Assembly: GCA_944548615.1 (NCBI GenBank)
Contig: CALYMY010000064.1
Location: 159,062-223,061 of the forward strand
DNA from: Micropterix aruncella
Lineage: Eukaryota > Arthropoda > Insecta > Lepidoptera > Micropterigidae
DNA: 64,000 nt
Direction of reading: 5' to 3'
Below the pieces are notes generated by a model. It searched no databases. It had not been told where the DNA came from and saw only the letters and a program-made list of their open reading frames with translations. The translations under genes and the position numbers were made by a program. Positions 1 through 14,607 of this stretch are shown here, one piece after another. How positions within the stretch are numbered: the stretch's first letter is position 1; every line of letters starts with the position of its first letter.

Positions 1-1416
1 CTTACCGTCTTACATACATACACACTTACCGTCTTACATACATACACACTTACCGTCTTACATACATACACACTTACCGTCTTACATACATACACACTTA
101 CCGTCTTACATACATACACACTTACCGTCTTACATACATACACACTTACCGTCTTACATACATACACACTTACCGTCTTACATACATACACACTTACCGT
201 CTTACATACATACACACTTACCGTCTTACATACATACACACTTACCGTCTTACATACATACACACTTACCGTCTTACATACATACACACTTACCGTCTTA
301 CATACATACACACTTACCGTCTTACATACATACACACTTACCGTCTTACATACATACACACTTACCGTCTTACATACATACACACTTACCGTCTTACATA
401 CATACACACTTACCGTCTTACATACATACACACTTACCGTCTTACATACATACACACTTACCGTCTTACATACATACACACTTACCGTCTTACATACATA
501 CACACTTACCGTCTTACATACATACACACTTACCGTCTTACATACATACACACTTACCGTCTTACATACATACACACTTACCGTCTTACATACATACACA
601 CTTACCGTCTTACATACATACACACTTACCGTCTTACATACATACACACTTACCGTCTTACATACATACACACTTACCGTCTTACATACATACACACTTA
701 CCGTCTTACATACATACACACTTACCGTCTTACATACATACACACTTACCGTCTTACATACATACACACTTACCGTCTTACATACATACACACTTACCGT
801 CTTACATACATACACACTTACCGTCTTACATACATACACACTTACCGTCTTACATACATACACACTTACCGTCTTACATACATACACACTTACCGTCTTA
901 CATACATACACACTTACCGTCTTACATACATACACACTTACCGTCTTACATACATACACACTTACCGTCTTACATACATACACACTTACCGTCTTACATA
1001 CATACACACTTACCGTCTTACATACATACACACTTACCGTCTTACATACATACACACTTACCGTCTTACATACATACACACTTACCGTCTTACATACATA
1101 CACACTTACCGTCTTACATACATACACACTTACCGTCTTACATACATACACACTTACCGTCTTACATACATACACACTTACCGTCTTACATACATACACA
1201 CTTACCGTCTTACATACATACACACTTACCGTCTTACATACATACACACTTACCGTCTTACATACATACACACTTACCGTCTTACATACATACACACTTA
1301 CCGTCTTACATACATACACACTTACCGTCTTACATACATACACACTTACCGTCTTACATACATACACACTTACCGTCTTACATACATACACACTTACCGT
1401 CTTACATACATACACA
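1..1416. repeat. 24-bp satellite array A1
   Basis: About 59 head-to-tail copies of a 24-bp unit: CTTACCGTCT followed by seven TA/CA dinucleotides. I see no variant unit in this stretch. The array begins before the window and ends at a sharp switch to TTCATATTGAAAAC-type sequence at 1417. The unit contains CTTAC twice and one CpG. Its complementary strand is rich in T and G and has only one C per unit. Three plus frames (YRLTYIHT, LPSYIHTH, LTVLHTYT) and one minus frame (VCKTVSVY) lack stops, so the long open frames here are not genes. Confidence 0.98.
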
Positions 1417-1513
1417 TTCATATTGAAAACATTTCATATTGAAAACATACATATTGAAAACATACATATGAAAACATTTCATATTGAAAACATACATAAT
1501 TACATACATACAT
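1417..1513. repeat. transition zone between 24-bp and 327-bp satellites
   Basis: About 97 bp made of five short copies of an ATTCATATTGAAAAC-like motif alternating with CATACATA pieces. It mixes the first bases of the 327-bp monomer (TTCATATTGAAAA) with the TACATA tract of the 24-bp unit. The same zone recurs at 3473-3569 and 16060-16156, always in the order 24-bp array, transition zone, monomer. It therefore arose once and was copied with its surroundings. Confidence 0.85.
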
Positions 1514-2822
1514 TTCATATTGAAAAATTTAAATATTTTAAGTGTTCTGTGTGTAAATTACTTATTAATATCTGAAATCTCAATCTAAGATATTTATATA
1601 ATGTGAAACCTTTTCAGCTGATGTATTCCGTTTACTGAGTCATTACTAATAGTATAAATCCTGAAAAACTGTTGTTTTTTATCGCAATTCAAATTTAAAA
1701 AGAATAATTTAAATATTTGAAATTTCAAAATCTAAAAACGCCATTTTGTAGAGCTTATCGAGGCGGCCAATATCGGCAAAGACCATAACACGATACGATT
1801 CGTCTTCATCGATCTATTGAGGAAATTTGTTTTTTTAATATTCATATTGAAAAATTTAAATATTTTAAGTGTTCTGTGTGTAAATTACTTATTAATATCT
1901 GAAATCTCAATCTAAGATATTTATATAATGTGAAACCTTTTCAGCTAATGTATTCCGTTTACTGAGTCATTACTAATAGTATAAATCCTGAAAAACTGTT
2001 GTTTTTTATCGCAATTCAAATTTAAAAAGAATAATTTAAATATTTGAAATTTCAAAATCTAAAAACGCCATTTTGTAGAGCTTATCGAGGCGGCCAATAT
2101 CGGCAAAGACCATAACACGATACGATTTGTCTTCATCGATCTATTGAGGAAATTTGTTTTTTTAATATTCATATTAAAAAATTTAAATATTTTAAGTGTT
2201 CTGTGTGTAAATTACTTATTATTATCTGAAATCTTAATCTAAGATATTTATATAATGTTAAACCTTTTCAGCTAATGTATTCCGTTTACTGAGTCATTAC
2301 TAATAGTATAAATCCTGAAAAAATGTTGTTTTTTATTGCAATTCAAAATTTAAAAATAATAATTTAAATATTTGAAATTTCAAAATCTAAAAACGCCATT
2401 TTGTAGAGCTTATCGAGGCGGCCAATATCGGCAAAGACCATAACACGATACGATTTGTCTTCATCGATCTATTGAGGAAATTTGTTTTTTTAATATTCAT
2501 ATTGAAAAATTTAAACATTTAAAGTGTTCTGTGTGAAAATTACTTATTATTATCTGAAATCTAAATCTAAGATATTTATATAATGTTAAACCTTTTCAGC
2601 TAATGTATTCCGTTTACTGAGTCATTACTAATAGTATAAATCCTGAAAAAATGTTGTTTTTTATTGCAATTCAAAATTTAAAAACAATAATTTAAATATT
2701 TGAAATTTCAAAATCTAAAAACGCCATTTTGTAGAGCTTATCGAGGCGGCCAATATCGGCAAAGACCATAACACGATACGATTCGTCTTCATCGATCTAT
2801 TGAGGAAATTTGTTTTTTTAAT
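1514..2822. repeat. 327/328-bp AT-rich satellite, block 1 (4 monomers)
   Basis: Four tandem monomers start at 1514, 1841, 2168 and 2496, giving spacings of 327, 327 and 328 bp. Each has an AT-rich body and a conserved GC-richer segment of about 60-70 bp beginning near GCTTATCGAGGCGGCC and ending ATCGATCTATTGAGG. The first two monomers are one subtype, the fourth another, and the third is intermediate; diagnostic differences are GTGAAACC versus GTTAAACC and GAAAAACTG versus GAAAAAATG. No coding potential is seen. The block ends with ...TTTTTTTAATA joined to CATACACGTCTTAC of array A2. A centromeric or heterochromatic satellite is plausible but is inference only. Confidence 0.93.
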
Positions 2823-3472
2823 ACATACACGTCTTACATACATACACACTTACCGTCTTACATACATACACACTTACCGTCTTACATACATACACACTTA
2901 CCGTCTTACATACATACACACTTACCGTCTTACATACATACACACTTACCGTCTTACATACATACACACTTACCGTCTTACATACATACACACTTACCGT
3001 CTTACATACATACACACTTACCGTCTTACATACATACACACTTACCGTCTTACATACATACACACTTACCGTCTTACATACATACACACTTACCGTCTTA
3101 CATACATACACACTTACCGTCTTACATACATACACACTTACCGTCTTACATACATACACACTTACCGTCTTTCATACATACACACTTACCGTCTTACATA
3201 CATACACACTTACCGTCTTACATACATACACACTTACCGTCTTACATACATACACACTTACCGTCTTACATACATACACACTTACCATCTTACATACATA
3301 CACACTTACCGTCTTACATACATACACACTTACCGTCTTACATACATACACACTTACCGTCTTACATACATACACACTTACCGTCTTACATACATACACA
3401 CTTACCGTCTTACATACATACACACTTACCGTCTTACATACATACACACTTACCGTCTTACATACATACACA
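2823..3472. repeat. 24-bp satellite array A2
   Basis: About 27 units of the same 24-bp repeat. Marker variants are CTTTCAT instead of CTTACAT at about 3171 and CCATC instead of CCGTC at 3286 (G to A in the unit's only CpG). The left edge is an incomplete unit (ATACACGTCTTAC). The right edge is the same switch to the transition zone as at 1417. Confidence 0.97.
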
Positions 3473-3569
3473 TTCATATTGAAAACATTTCATATTGAAA
3501 ACATACATATTGAAAACATACATATGAAAACATTTCATATTGAAAACATACATAATTACATACATACAT
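3473..3569. repeat. transition zone, second copy
   Basis: Copy of 1417-1513 at a constant offset of 2056 bp, with the same alternation of CATATTGAAAAC and CATACATA pieces. It belongs to the duplicated module that also includes the next monomer block. Confidence 0.85.
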
Positions 3570-4878
3570 TTCATATTGAAAAATTTAAATATTTTAAGTG
3601 TTCTGTGTGTAAATTACTTATTAATATCTGAAATCTCAATCTAAGATATTTATATAATGTGAAACCTTTTCAGCTGATGTATTCCGTTTACTGAGTCATT
3701 ACTAATAGTATAAATCCTGAAAAACTGTTGTTTTTTATCGCAATTCAAATTTAAAAAGAATAATTTAAATATTTGAAATTTCAAAATCTAAAAACGCCAT
3801 TTTGTAGAGCTTATCGAGGCGGCCAATATCGGCAAAGACCATAACACGATACGATTCGTCTTCATCGATCTATTGAGGAAATTTGTTTTTTTAATATTCA
3901 TATTGAAAAATTTAAATATTTTAAGTGTTCTGTGTGTAAATTACTTATTAATATCTGAAATCTCAATCTAAGATATTTATATAATGTGAAACCTTTTCAG
4001 CTAATGTATTCCGTTTACTGAGTCATTACTAATAGTATAAATCCTGAAAAACTGTTGTTTTTTATCGCAATTCAAATTTAAAAAGAATAATTTAAATATT
4101 TGAAATTTCAAAATCTAAAAACGCCATTTTGTAGAGCTTATCGAGGCGGCCAATATCGGCAAAGACCATAACACGATACGATTTGTCTTCATCGATCTAT
4201 TGAGGAAATTTGTTTTTTTAATATTCATATTAAAAAATTTAAATATTTTAAGTGTTCTGTGTGTAAATTACTTATTATTATCTGAAATCTCAATCTAAGA
4301 TATTTATATAATGTTAAACCTTTTCAGCTAATGTATTCCGTTTACTGAGTCATTACTAATAGTATAAATCCTGAAAAAATGTTGTTTTTTATTGCAATTC
4401 AAAATTTAAAAATAATAATTTAAATATTTGAAATTTCAAAATCTAAAAACGCCATTTTGTAGAGCTTATCGAGGCGGCCAATATCGGCAAAGACCATAAC
4501 ACGATACGATTTGTCTTCATCGATCTATTGAGGAAATTTGTTTTTTTAATATTCATATTGAAAAATTTAAACATTTAAAGTGTTCTGTGTGAAAATTACT
4601 TATTATTATCTGAAATCTAAATCTAAGATATTTATATAATGTTAAACCTTTTCAGCTAATGTATTCCGTTTACTGAGTCATTACTAATAGTATAAATCCT
4701 GAAAAAATGTTGTTTTTTATTGCAATTCAAAATTTAAAAACAATAATTTAAATATTTGAAATTTCAAAATCTAAAAACGCCATTTTGTAGAGCTTATCGA
4801 GGCGGCCAATATCGGCAAAGACCATAACACGATACGATTCGTCTTCATCGATCTATTGAGGAAATTTGTTTTTTTAAT
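3570..4878. repeat. 327/328-bp satellite, block 2 (4 monomers)
   Basis: Block 1 repeated at an offset of 2056 bp: same monomer count, same subtype order and same junctions at both ends. One visible difference is TCTTAATC at about 2233 against TCTCAATC here. The near identity points to a recent tandem block duplication of transition zone, monomers and part of the 24-bp array. Confidence 0.93.
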
Positions 4879-7800
4879 ACATACACGTCTTACATACATA
4901 CACACTTACCGTCTTACATACATACACACTTACCGTCTTACATACATACACACTTACCGTCTTACATACATACACACTTACCGTCTTACATACATACACA
5001 CTTACCGTCTTACATACATACACACTTACCGTCTTACATACATACACACTTACCGTCTTACATACATACACACTTACCGTCTTACATACATACACACTTA
5101 CCGTCTTACATACATACACACTTACCGTCTTACATACATACACACTTACCGTCCTACATACATACACACTTACCGTCTTACATACATACACACTTACCGT
5201 CTTACATACATACACACTTACCGTCTTACATACATACACACTTACCATCTTACATACATACACACTTACCGTCTTACATACATACACACTTACCGTCTTA
5301 CATACATACACACTTACCGTCTTACATACATACACACTTACCGTCTTACATACATACACACTTACCGTCTTACATACATACACACTTACCGTCTTACATA
5401 CATACACACTTACCGTCTTACATACATACACACTTACCGTCTTACATACATACACACTTACCGTCTTACATACATACACACTTAAAGTCTTACATACATA
5501 TACACTTACCGTCTTACATACATACACACTTACCGTCTTACATACATACACACTTACCGTCTTACATACATACACACTTACCGTCTTACATACATACACA
5601 CTTACCGTCTTACATACATACACACTTACCGTCTTACATACATACACACTTACCGTCTTACATACATACACACTTACCGTCTTACATACATACACACTTA
5701 CCGTCCTACATACATACACACTTACCGTCTTACATACATACACACTTACCGTCTTACATACATACACACTTACCGTCTTACATACATACACACTTACCAG
5801 TCTTACATACATACACACTTACCGTCTTACATACATACACACTTACCGTCTTACATACATACACACTTACCGTCTTACATACATACACACTTACCGTCTT
5901 ACATACATACACACTTACCGTCTTACATACATACACACTTACCGTCTTACATACATACACACTTACCGTCTTACATACATACACACTTACCGTCTTACAT
6001 ACATACACACTTACCGTCTTACATACATACACACTTACCGTCTTACATACATACACACTTACCGTCTTACATACATACACACTTACCGTCTTACATACAT
6101 ACACACTTACCGTCTTACATACATACACACTTACCGTCTTACATACATACACACTTACCGTCTTACATACATACACACTTACCGTCTTACATACATACAC
6201 ACTTACCGTCTTACATACATACACACTTACCGTCTTACATACATACACACTTACCGTCTTACATACATACACACTTACCGTCTTACATACATACACACTT
6301 ACCGTCTTACATACATACACACTTACCGTCTTACATACATACACACTTACCGTCTTACATACATACACACTTACCGTCTTACATACATACACACTTACCG
6401 TCTTACATACATACACACTTACCGTCTTACATACATACACACTTACCGTCTTACATACATACACACTTACCGTCTTACATACATACACACTTACCGTCTT
6501 ACATACATACACACTTACCGTCTTACATACATACACACTTACCGTCTTACATACATACACACTTACCGTCTTACATACATACACACTTACCGTCTTACAT
6601 ACATACACACTTACCGTCTTACATACATACACACTTACCGTCTTACATACATACACACTTACCGTCTTACATACATACACACTTACCGTCTTACATACAT
6701 ACACACTTACCGTCTTACATACATACACACTTACCGTCTTACATACATACACACTTACCGTCTTACATACATACACACTTACCGTCTTACATACATACAC
6801 ACTTACCGTCTTACATACATACACACTTACCGTCTTACATACATACACACTTACCGTCTTACATACATACACACTTACCGTCTTACATACATACACACTT
6901 ACCGTCTTACATACATACACACTTACCGTCTTACATACATACACACTTACCGTCTTACATACATACACACTTACCGTCTTACATACATACACACTTACCG
7001 TCTTACATACATACACACTTACCGTCTTACATACATACACACTTACCGTCTTACATACATACACACTTACCGTCTTACATACATACACACTTACCGTCTT
7101 ACATACATACACACTTACCGTCTTACATACATACACACTTACCGTCTTACATACATACACACTTACCGTCTTACATACATACACACTTACCGTCTTACAT
7201 ACATACACACTTACCGTCTTACATACATACACACTTACCGTCTTACATACATACACACTTACCGTCTTACATACATACACACTTACCGTCTTACATACAT
7301 ACACACTTACCGTCTTACATACATACACACTTACCGTCTTACATACATACACACTTACCGTCTTACATACATACACACTTACCGTCTTACATACATACAC
7401 ACTTACCGTCTTACATACATACACACTTACCGTCTTACATACATACACACTTACCGTCTTACATACATACACACTTACCGTCTTACATACATACACACTT
7501 ACCGTCTTACATACATACACACTTACCGTCTTACATACATACACACTTACCGTCTTACATACATACACACTTACCGTCTTACATACATACACACTTACCG
7601 TCTTACATACATACACACTTACCGTCTTACATACATACACACTTACCGTCTTACATACATACACACTTACCGTCTTACATACATACACACTTACCGTCTT
7701 ACATACATACACACTTACCGTCTTACATACATACACACTTACCGTCTTACATACATACACACTTACCGTCTTACATACATACACACTTACCGTCTTACAT

Positions 7801-10800
7801 ACATACACACTTACCGTCTTACATACATACACACTTACCGTCTTACATACATACACACTTACCGTCTTACATACATACACACTTACCGTCTTACATACAT
7901 ACACACTTACCGTCTTACATACATACACACTTACCGTCTTACATACATACACACTTACCGTCTTACATACATACACACTTACCGTCTTACATACATACAC
8001 ACTTACCGTCTTACATACATACACACTTACCGTCTTACATACATACACACTTACCGTCTTACATACATACACACTTACCGTCTTACATACATACACACTT
8101 ACCGTCTTACATACATACACACTTACCGTCTTACATACATACACACTTACCGTCTTACATACATACACACTTACCGTCTTACATACATACACACTTACCG
8201 TCTTACATACATACACACTTACCGTCTTACATACATACACACTTACCGTCTTACATACATACACACTTACCGTCTTACATACATACACACTTACCGTCTT
8301 ACATACATACACACTTACCGTCTTACATACATACACACTTACCGTCTTACATACATACACACTTACCGTCTTACATACATACACACTTACCGTCTTACAT
8401 ACATACACACTTACCGTCTTACATACATACACACTTACCGTCTTACATACATACACACTTACCGTCTTACATACATACACACTTACCGTCTTACATACAT
8501 ACACACTTACCGTCTTACATACATACACACTTACCGTCTATACATACATACACACTTACCGTCTTACATACATACACACTTACCGTCTTACATACATACA
8601 CACTTACCGTCTTACATACATACACACTTACCGTCTTACATACATACACACTTACCGTCTTACATACATACACACTTACCGTCTTACATACATACACACT
8701 TACCGTCTTACATACATACACACTTACCGTCTTACATACATACACACTTACCGTCTTACATACATACACACTTACCGTCTTACATACATACACACTTACC
8801 GTCTTACATACATACACACTTACCGTCTTACATACATACACACTTACCGTCTTACATACATACACACTTACCGTCTTACATACATACACACTTACCGTCT
8901 TACATACATACACACTTACCGTCTTACATACATACACACTTACCGTCTTACATACATACACACTTACCGTCTTACATACATACACACTTACCGTCTTACA
9001 TACATACACACTTACCGTCTTACATACATACACACTTACCGTCTTACATACATACACACTTACCGTCTTACATACATACACACTTACCGTCTTACATACA
9101 TACACACTTACCGTCTTACATACATACACACTTACCGTCTTACATACATACACACTTACCGTCTTACATACATACACACTTACCGTCTTACATACATACA
9201 CACTTACCGTCTTACATACATACACACTTACCGTCTTACATACATACACACTTACCGTCTTACATACATACACACTTACCGTCTTACATACATACACACT
9301 TACCGTCTTACATACATACACACTTACCGTCTTACATACATACACACTTACCGTCTTACATACATACACACTTACCGTCTTACATACATACACACTTACC
9401 GTCTTACATACATACACACTTACCGTCTTACATACATACACACTTACCGTCTTACATACATACACACTTACCGTCTTACATACATACACACTTACCGTCT
9501 TACATACATACACACTTACCGTCTTACATACATACACACTTACCGTCTTACATACATACACACTTACCGTCTTACATACATACACACTTACCGTCTTACA
9601 TACATACACACTTACCGTCTTACATACATACACACTTACCGTCTTACATACATACACACTTACCGTCTTACATACATACACACTTACCGTCTTACATACA
9701 TACACACTTACCGTCTTACATACATACACACTTACCGTCTTCTCATACATACACACTTACCGTCTTACATACATACACACTTACCGTCTTACATACATAC
9801 ACACTTACCGTCTTACATACATACACACTTACCGTCTTACATACATACACACTTACCGTCTTACATACATACACACTTACCGTCTTACATACATACACAC
9901 TTACCGTCTTACATACATACACACTTACCGTCTTACATACATACACACTTACCGTCTTACATACATACACACTTACCGTCTTACATACATACACACTTAC
10001 CGTCTTACATACATACACACTTACCGTCTTACATACATACACACTTACCGTCTTACATACATACACACTTACCGTCTTACATACATACACACTTACCGTC
10101 TTACATACATACACACTTACCGTCTTACATACATACACACTTACCGTCTTACATACATACACACTTACCGTCTTACATACATACACACTTACCGTCTTAC
10201 ATACATACACACTTACCGTCTTACATACATACACACTTACCGTCTTACATACATACACACTTACCGTCTTACATACATACACACTTACCGTCTTACATAC
10301 ATACACACTTACCGTCTTACATACATACACACTTACCGTCTTACATACATACACACTTACCGTCTTACATACATACACACTTACCGTCTTACATACATAC
10401 ACACTTACCGTCTTACATACATACACACTTACCGTCTTACATACATACACACTTACCGTCTTACATACATACACACTTACCGTCTTACATACATACACAC
10501 TTACCGTCTTACATACATACACACTTACCGTCTTACATACATACACACTTACCGTCTTACATACATACACACTTACCGTCTTACATACATACACACTTAC
10601 CGTCTTACATACATACACACTTACCGTCTTACATACATACACACTTACCGTCTTACATACATACACACTTACCGTCTTACATACATACACACTTACCGTC
10701 TTACATACATACACACTTACCGTCTTACATACATACACACTTACCGTCTTACATACATACACACTTACCGTCTTACATACATACACACTTACCGTCTTAC

Positions 10801-12964
10801 ATACATACACACTTACCGTCTTACATACATACACACTTACCGTCTTACATACATACACACTTACCGTCTTACATACATACACACTTACCGTCTTACATAC
10901 ATACACACTTACCGTCTTACATACATACACACTTACCGTCTTACATACATACACACTTACCGTCTTACATACATACACACTTACCGTCTTACATACATAC
11001 ACACTTACCGTCTTACATACATACACACTTACCGTCTTACATACATACACACTTACCGTCTTACATACATACACACTTACCGTCTTACATACATACACAC
11101 TTACCGTCTTACATACATACACACTTACCGTCTTACATACATACACACTTACCGTCTTACATACATACACACTTACCGTCTTACATACATACACACTTAC
11201 CGTCTTACATACATACACACTTACCGTCTTACATACATACACACTTACCGTCTTACATACATACACACTTACCGTCTTACATACATACACACTTACCATC
11301 TTACATACATACACACTTACCGTCTTACATACATACACACTTACCGTCTTACATACATACACACTTACCGTCTTACATACATACACACTTACCGTCTTAC
11401 ATACATACACACTTACCGTCTTACATACATACACACTTACCGTCTTACATACATACACACTTACCGTCTTACATACATACACACTTACCGTCTTACATAC
11501 ATACACACTTACCGTCTTACATACATACACACTTACCGTCTTACATACATACACACTTACCGTCTTACATACATACACACTTACCGTCTTACATACATAC
11601 ACACTTACCGTCTTACATACATACACACTTACCGTCTTACATACATACACACTTACCGTCTTACATACATACACACTTACCGTCTTACATACATACACAC
11701 TTACCGTCTTACATACATACACACTTACCGTCTTACATACATACACACTTACCGTCTTACATACATACACACTTACCGTCTTACATACATACACACTTAC
11801 CGTCTTACATACATACACACTTACCGTCTTACATACATACACACTTACCGTCTTACATACATACACACTTACCGTCTTACATACATACACACTTACCGTC
11901 TTACATACATACACACTTACCGTCTTACATACATACACACTTACCGTCTTACATACATACACACTTACCGTCTTACATACATACACACTTACCGTCTTAC
12001 ATACATACACACTTACCGTCTTATATACATACACACTTACCGTCTTACATACATACACACTTACCGTCTTACATACATACACACTTACCGTCTTACATAC
12101 ATACACACTTACCGTCTTACATACATACACACTTACCGTCTTACATACATACACACTTACCGTCTTACATACATACACACTTACCGTCTTACATACATAC
12201 ACACTTACCGTCTTACCCTACATACACACTTACCGTCTTACATACATACACACTTACCGTCTTACATACATACACACTTACCGTCTTACATACATACACA
12301 CTTACCGTCTTACATACATACACACTTACCGTCTTACATACATAAACACTTACCGTATTACATACATACACACTTACCGTCTTACATACATACACACTTA
12401 CCGTCTTACATACATACACACTTACCGTCTTCCATACATACACACTTACCGTCTTACATACATACACACTTACCGTCTTACATACATACACACTTACCGT
12501 CTTACATACATACACACTTACCGTCTTACATACATACACACTTACCATCTTACATACATACACACTTACCGTCTTACATACATACACACTTACCGTCTTA
12601 CATACATACACACTTACCGTCTTACATACATACACACTTACCGTCTTACATACATACACACTTACCGTCTTACATACATACACACTTACCGTCTTACATA
12701 CATACACACTTACCGTCTTACATACATACACACTTACCGTCTTACATACATACACACTTACCGTCTTACATACATACACACTTACCGTCTTACATACATA
12801 CACACTTACCGTCTTACATACATACACACTTACCGTCTTACATACATACACACTTACCGTCTTACATACATACACACTTACCGTCTTACATACATACACA
12901 CTTACCGTCTTACATACATACACACTTACCGTCTTTCATACATACACACTTACCGTCTTACATA
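4879..12964. repeat. 24-bp satellite array A3
   Basis: About 337 units, mostly identical. Irregular units: CCTAC for CTTAC at about 5154 and 5704; CCATC at 5246, 11298 and 12546; CTTAAAGTC at about 5485; a C to T at 5501; an extra A near 5799 and near 8540; CTTCTCAT at 9741; TTATATAC at 12024; ACCCTAC at about 12216; two C to A changes at 12345 and 12357; CTTCCAT at 12432; and CTTTCAT at about 12936. Irregular units cluster at both edges and the interior is clean. It ends ...CTTACATA joined to TTTCGCG, the terminal end of a retroelement LTR. Confidence 0.97.
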
Positions 12965-13593
12965 TTTCGCGTCTCTATCGTGAGTCGAAGAACGTGATAG
13001 AAAAAACCGCGATAAACTGTTGTGTAAAAATATATTTTTCCTTTTTACAAAAATGTACAATAATACGTGATAACGCGAGCGTAATTTGTTTCAGTAGAAT
13101 GGTTGACCTACATTAGCTGCTTCTATTTATATCACACGGCCAGCGACCTCGTCTCGACCGCCCATCGCTTTCTCGCTCCCCCTCCGCTTGCTCTCCTCTG
13201 TCGCGTCGGCCCGTCGCCTCGCTGTCTGCCGCCGCGAACGGCAGTGTGGCGTTCGTCACTGCTCTGTTCGGTCGTGTCTCGCGGTCGCTCCCTGCCCGCC
13301 GTCCGGTGCGTGTATATATTTGTTGATGCTCACTTTCAGGACCTTGCCGCAGTATGGGAGTTTTCTTCCAGCTAATTTCCTTTCCTCCTCTCCCTGTCTG
13401 AAAGGTTCCTTTCTCCTTCTCTCCGTCTCTCTCCCTCAGTATAGCGTTGTCTCGCTCGCTCTGCTTATAAGCACGACTAGCGTATATACCGGGCTCCGTC
13501 GTGCTCCCTCGCCATTCTTCTGTCGCCCGTGGCGCTGCACGGACGCCTCGCCCCTCCACTCTTCCTTCTACTGTTTGTAGCGTCGCTACATCA
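12965..13593 (-). repeat. 3' LTR of CsRn1-like element (C1)
   Basis: Boundaries come from the polypurine tract (PPT) on one side and the array join on the other. Next to the PPT the LTR opens TGATGTAGCG and carries a perfect 15-nt palindrome, TGTAGCGACGCTACA, at 13576-13590. The far end reads GATAGAGACGCGAAA, the sequence that directly precedes the primer site at 25296-25309, confirming it as an LTR terminus. This is the longest LTR copy in the window: 25311-25837 lacks 102 bp and 22565-22786 is partial. A TATA box lies at 13123-13131. The exact terminal dinucleotides are uncertain by a few bases. Confidence 0.82.
13123..13131 (-). promoter_or_regulatory. LTR TATA box
   Basis: TATAAATAG on the minus strand inside the LTR, about 470 bp from the PPT-side start and 160 bp from the other terminus, a normal U3/R position. 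The same site occurs at 25367-25375 and 22724-22732. It overlaps the last codons of the frame that runs on from integrase. Confidence 0.6.
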
Positions 13594-13604
13594 TTCCCCC
13601 CTTT
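13594..13604 (-). promoter_or_regulatory. polypurine tract of C1
   Basis: AAAGGGGGGAA on the minus strand directly before the LTR start TGATGTAG. A purine run at this place primes plus-strand DNA synthesis in LTR retroelements. Copy C3 has the same tract at about 25838-25848. Confidence 0.85.
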
Positions 13605-14607
13605 GGGAGGACGACAGGCCGTCGTGTGCCACTGCCCGGGAGGTCGAACCGTTCTTCCGTATCTGGTCTTGTATTGCTGTGGTCCTTGTTGGTTGTTGTT
13701 CGCGGACGCTGCCCACCTGGGCTCCTCCTTGTCTGTCTCCTGCTCGTTCTCGTTACTGCTTGCCACGCCGTAGCAGGGTTTTAAACGATCAATCGAGATG
13801 GTAACTTTGGCTCTGTCCTGTTCAATGTCGAATGTCTTATCTCGCCGCCTCAAAACCTTATATGGCCCTCTATACGGGTTTTGCAGTGGTCTCTTCACCG
13901 TGTCGTCTCTCACAAATACGTGCGTCGCCTCCTTTAGATCTCGATGTACGAAAATGTTATTGTGGTGTTCTCGTTCTCTTCGCGGTCTGTGCGCCTCGAA
14001 TGTCTCTCTCATTTGCTGCACAGTTTCTGGTATCGTTTTTGTAGTTTGTTTTTCAAAAAAATCTCCTGGGAGCCTGAGTGTTGTCCCGTACAGTAATTCC
14101 GCCGGGCTGATCCCGTAGTCTTCTTTAATAGCTGCTCGTAATCCCATTAATACGGTGGGTAATTCTCTCACCCAATTCGCTGTTTTTAGTCGCGCTCTTA
14201 ATGCTGCTTTTAGGGATCTATGCCATCTTTCTATCATCCCATTTGCCTGGGGGTGATACGCTGTGGTATGTATCTTTTTTACTCCCAGTATCTGTGTCAA
14301 AGCTGTGAACAATGTGGACTCGAACTGCCTTCCCTGGTCAGTGGTAATCCGAATCGGTGCTCCGAATCGCGCAATCCATCCTTCGTAGAAGACCTGCGCT
14401 ACCGTTTCTGCGCTTATATCTTTGACCGGGATACATTCGACCCACTTCGTTGCCCTGTCGATCATGGTTACGAGGTATCGGTACTCTTCTGCTATTCCTA
14501 AGGGTCCGACGATGTCTATATGTACGTGTTCCAAACGTCCTGCCTCCATGAATGTCCCTATGGGCGCGCGCGTATGTCTATGTATTTTTGCGCGCTGACA
14601 AGCGATG

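Noticed and set aside
1..1416. CRISPR-like regular repeats
   Set aside because: The units are contiguous with no unique spacers and the context is eukaryotic satellite; there are no cas genes.
1780..1830. CENP-B box in the 327-bp monomer (around ATTCGTCTTCATCGAT)
   Set aside because: It shares TTCG and a later CG, but the fixed A and the CGGG of the known box are not matched.
13103..14501. Plus-strand open frames opposite integrase and LTR (13103-13375, 13188-13580, 14220-14501, and repeats near 23102-25132 and 25347-26745)
   Set aside because: They are antisense shadows of the minus-strand pol and LTR and show no protein features of their own.
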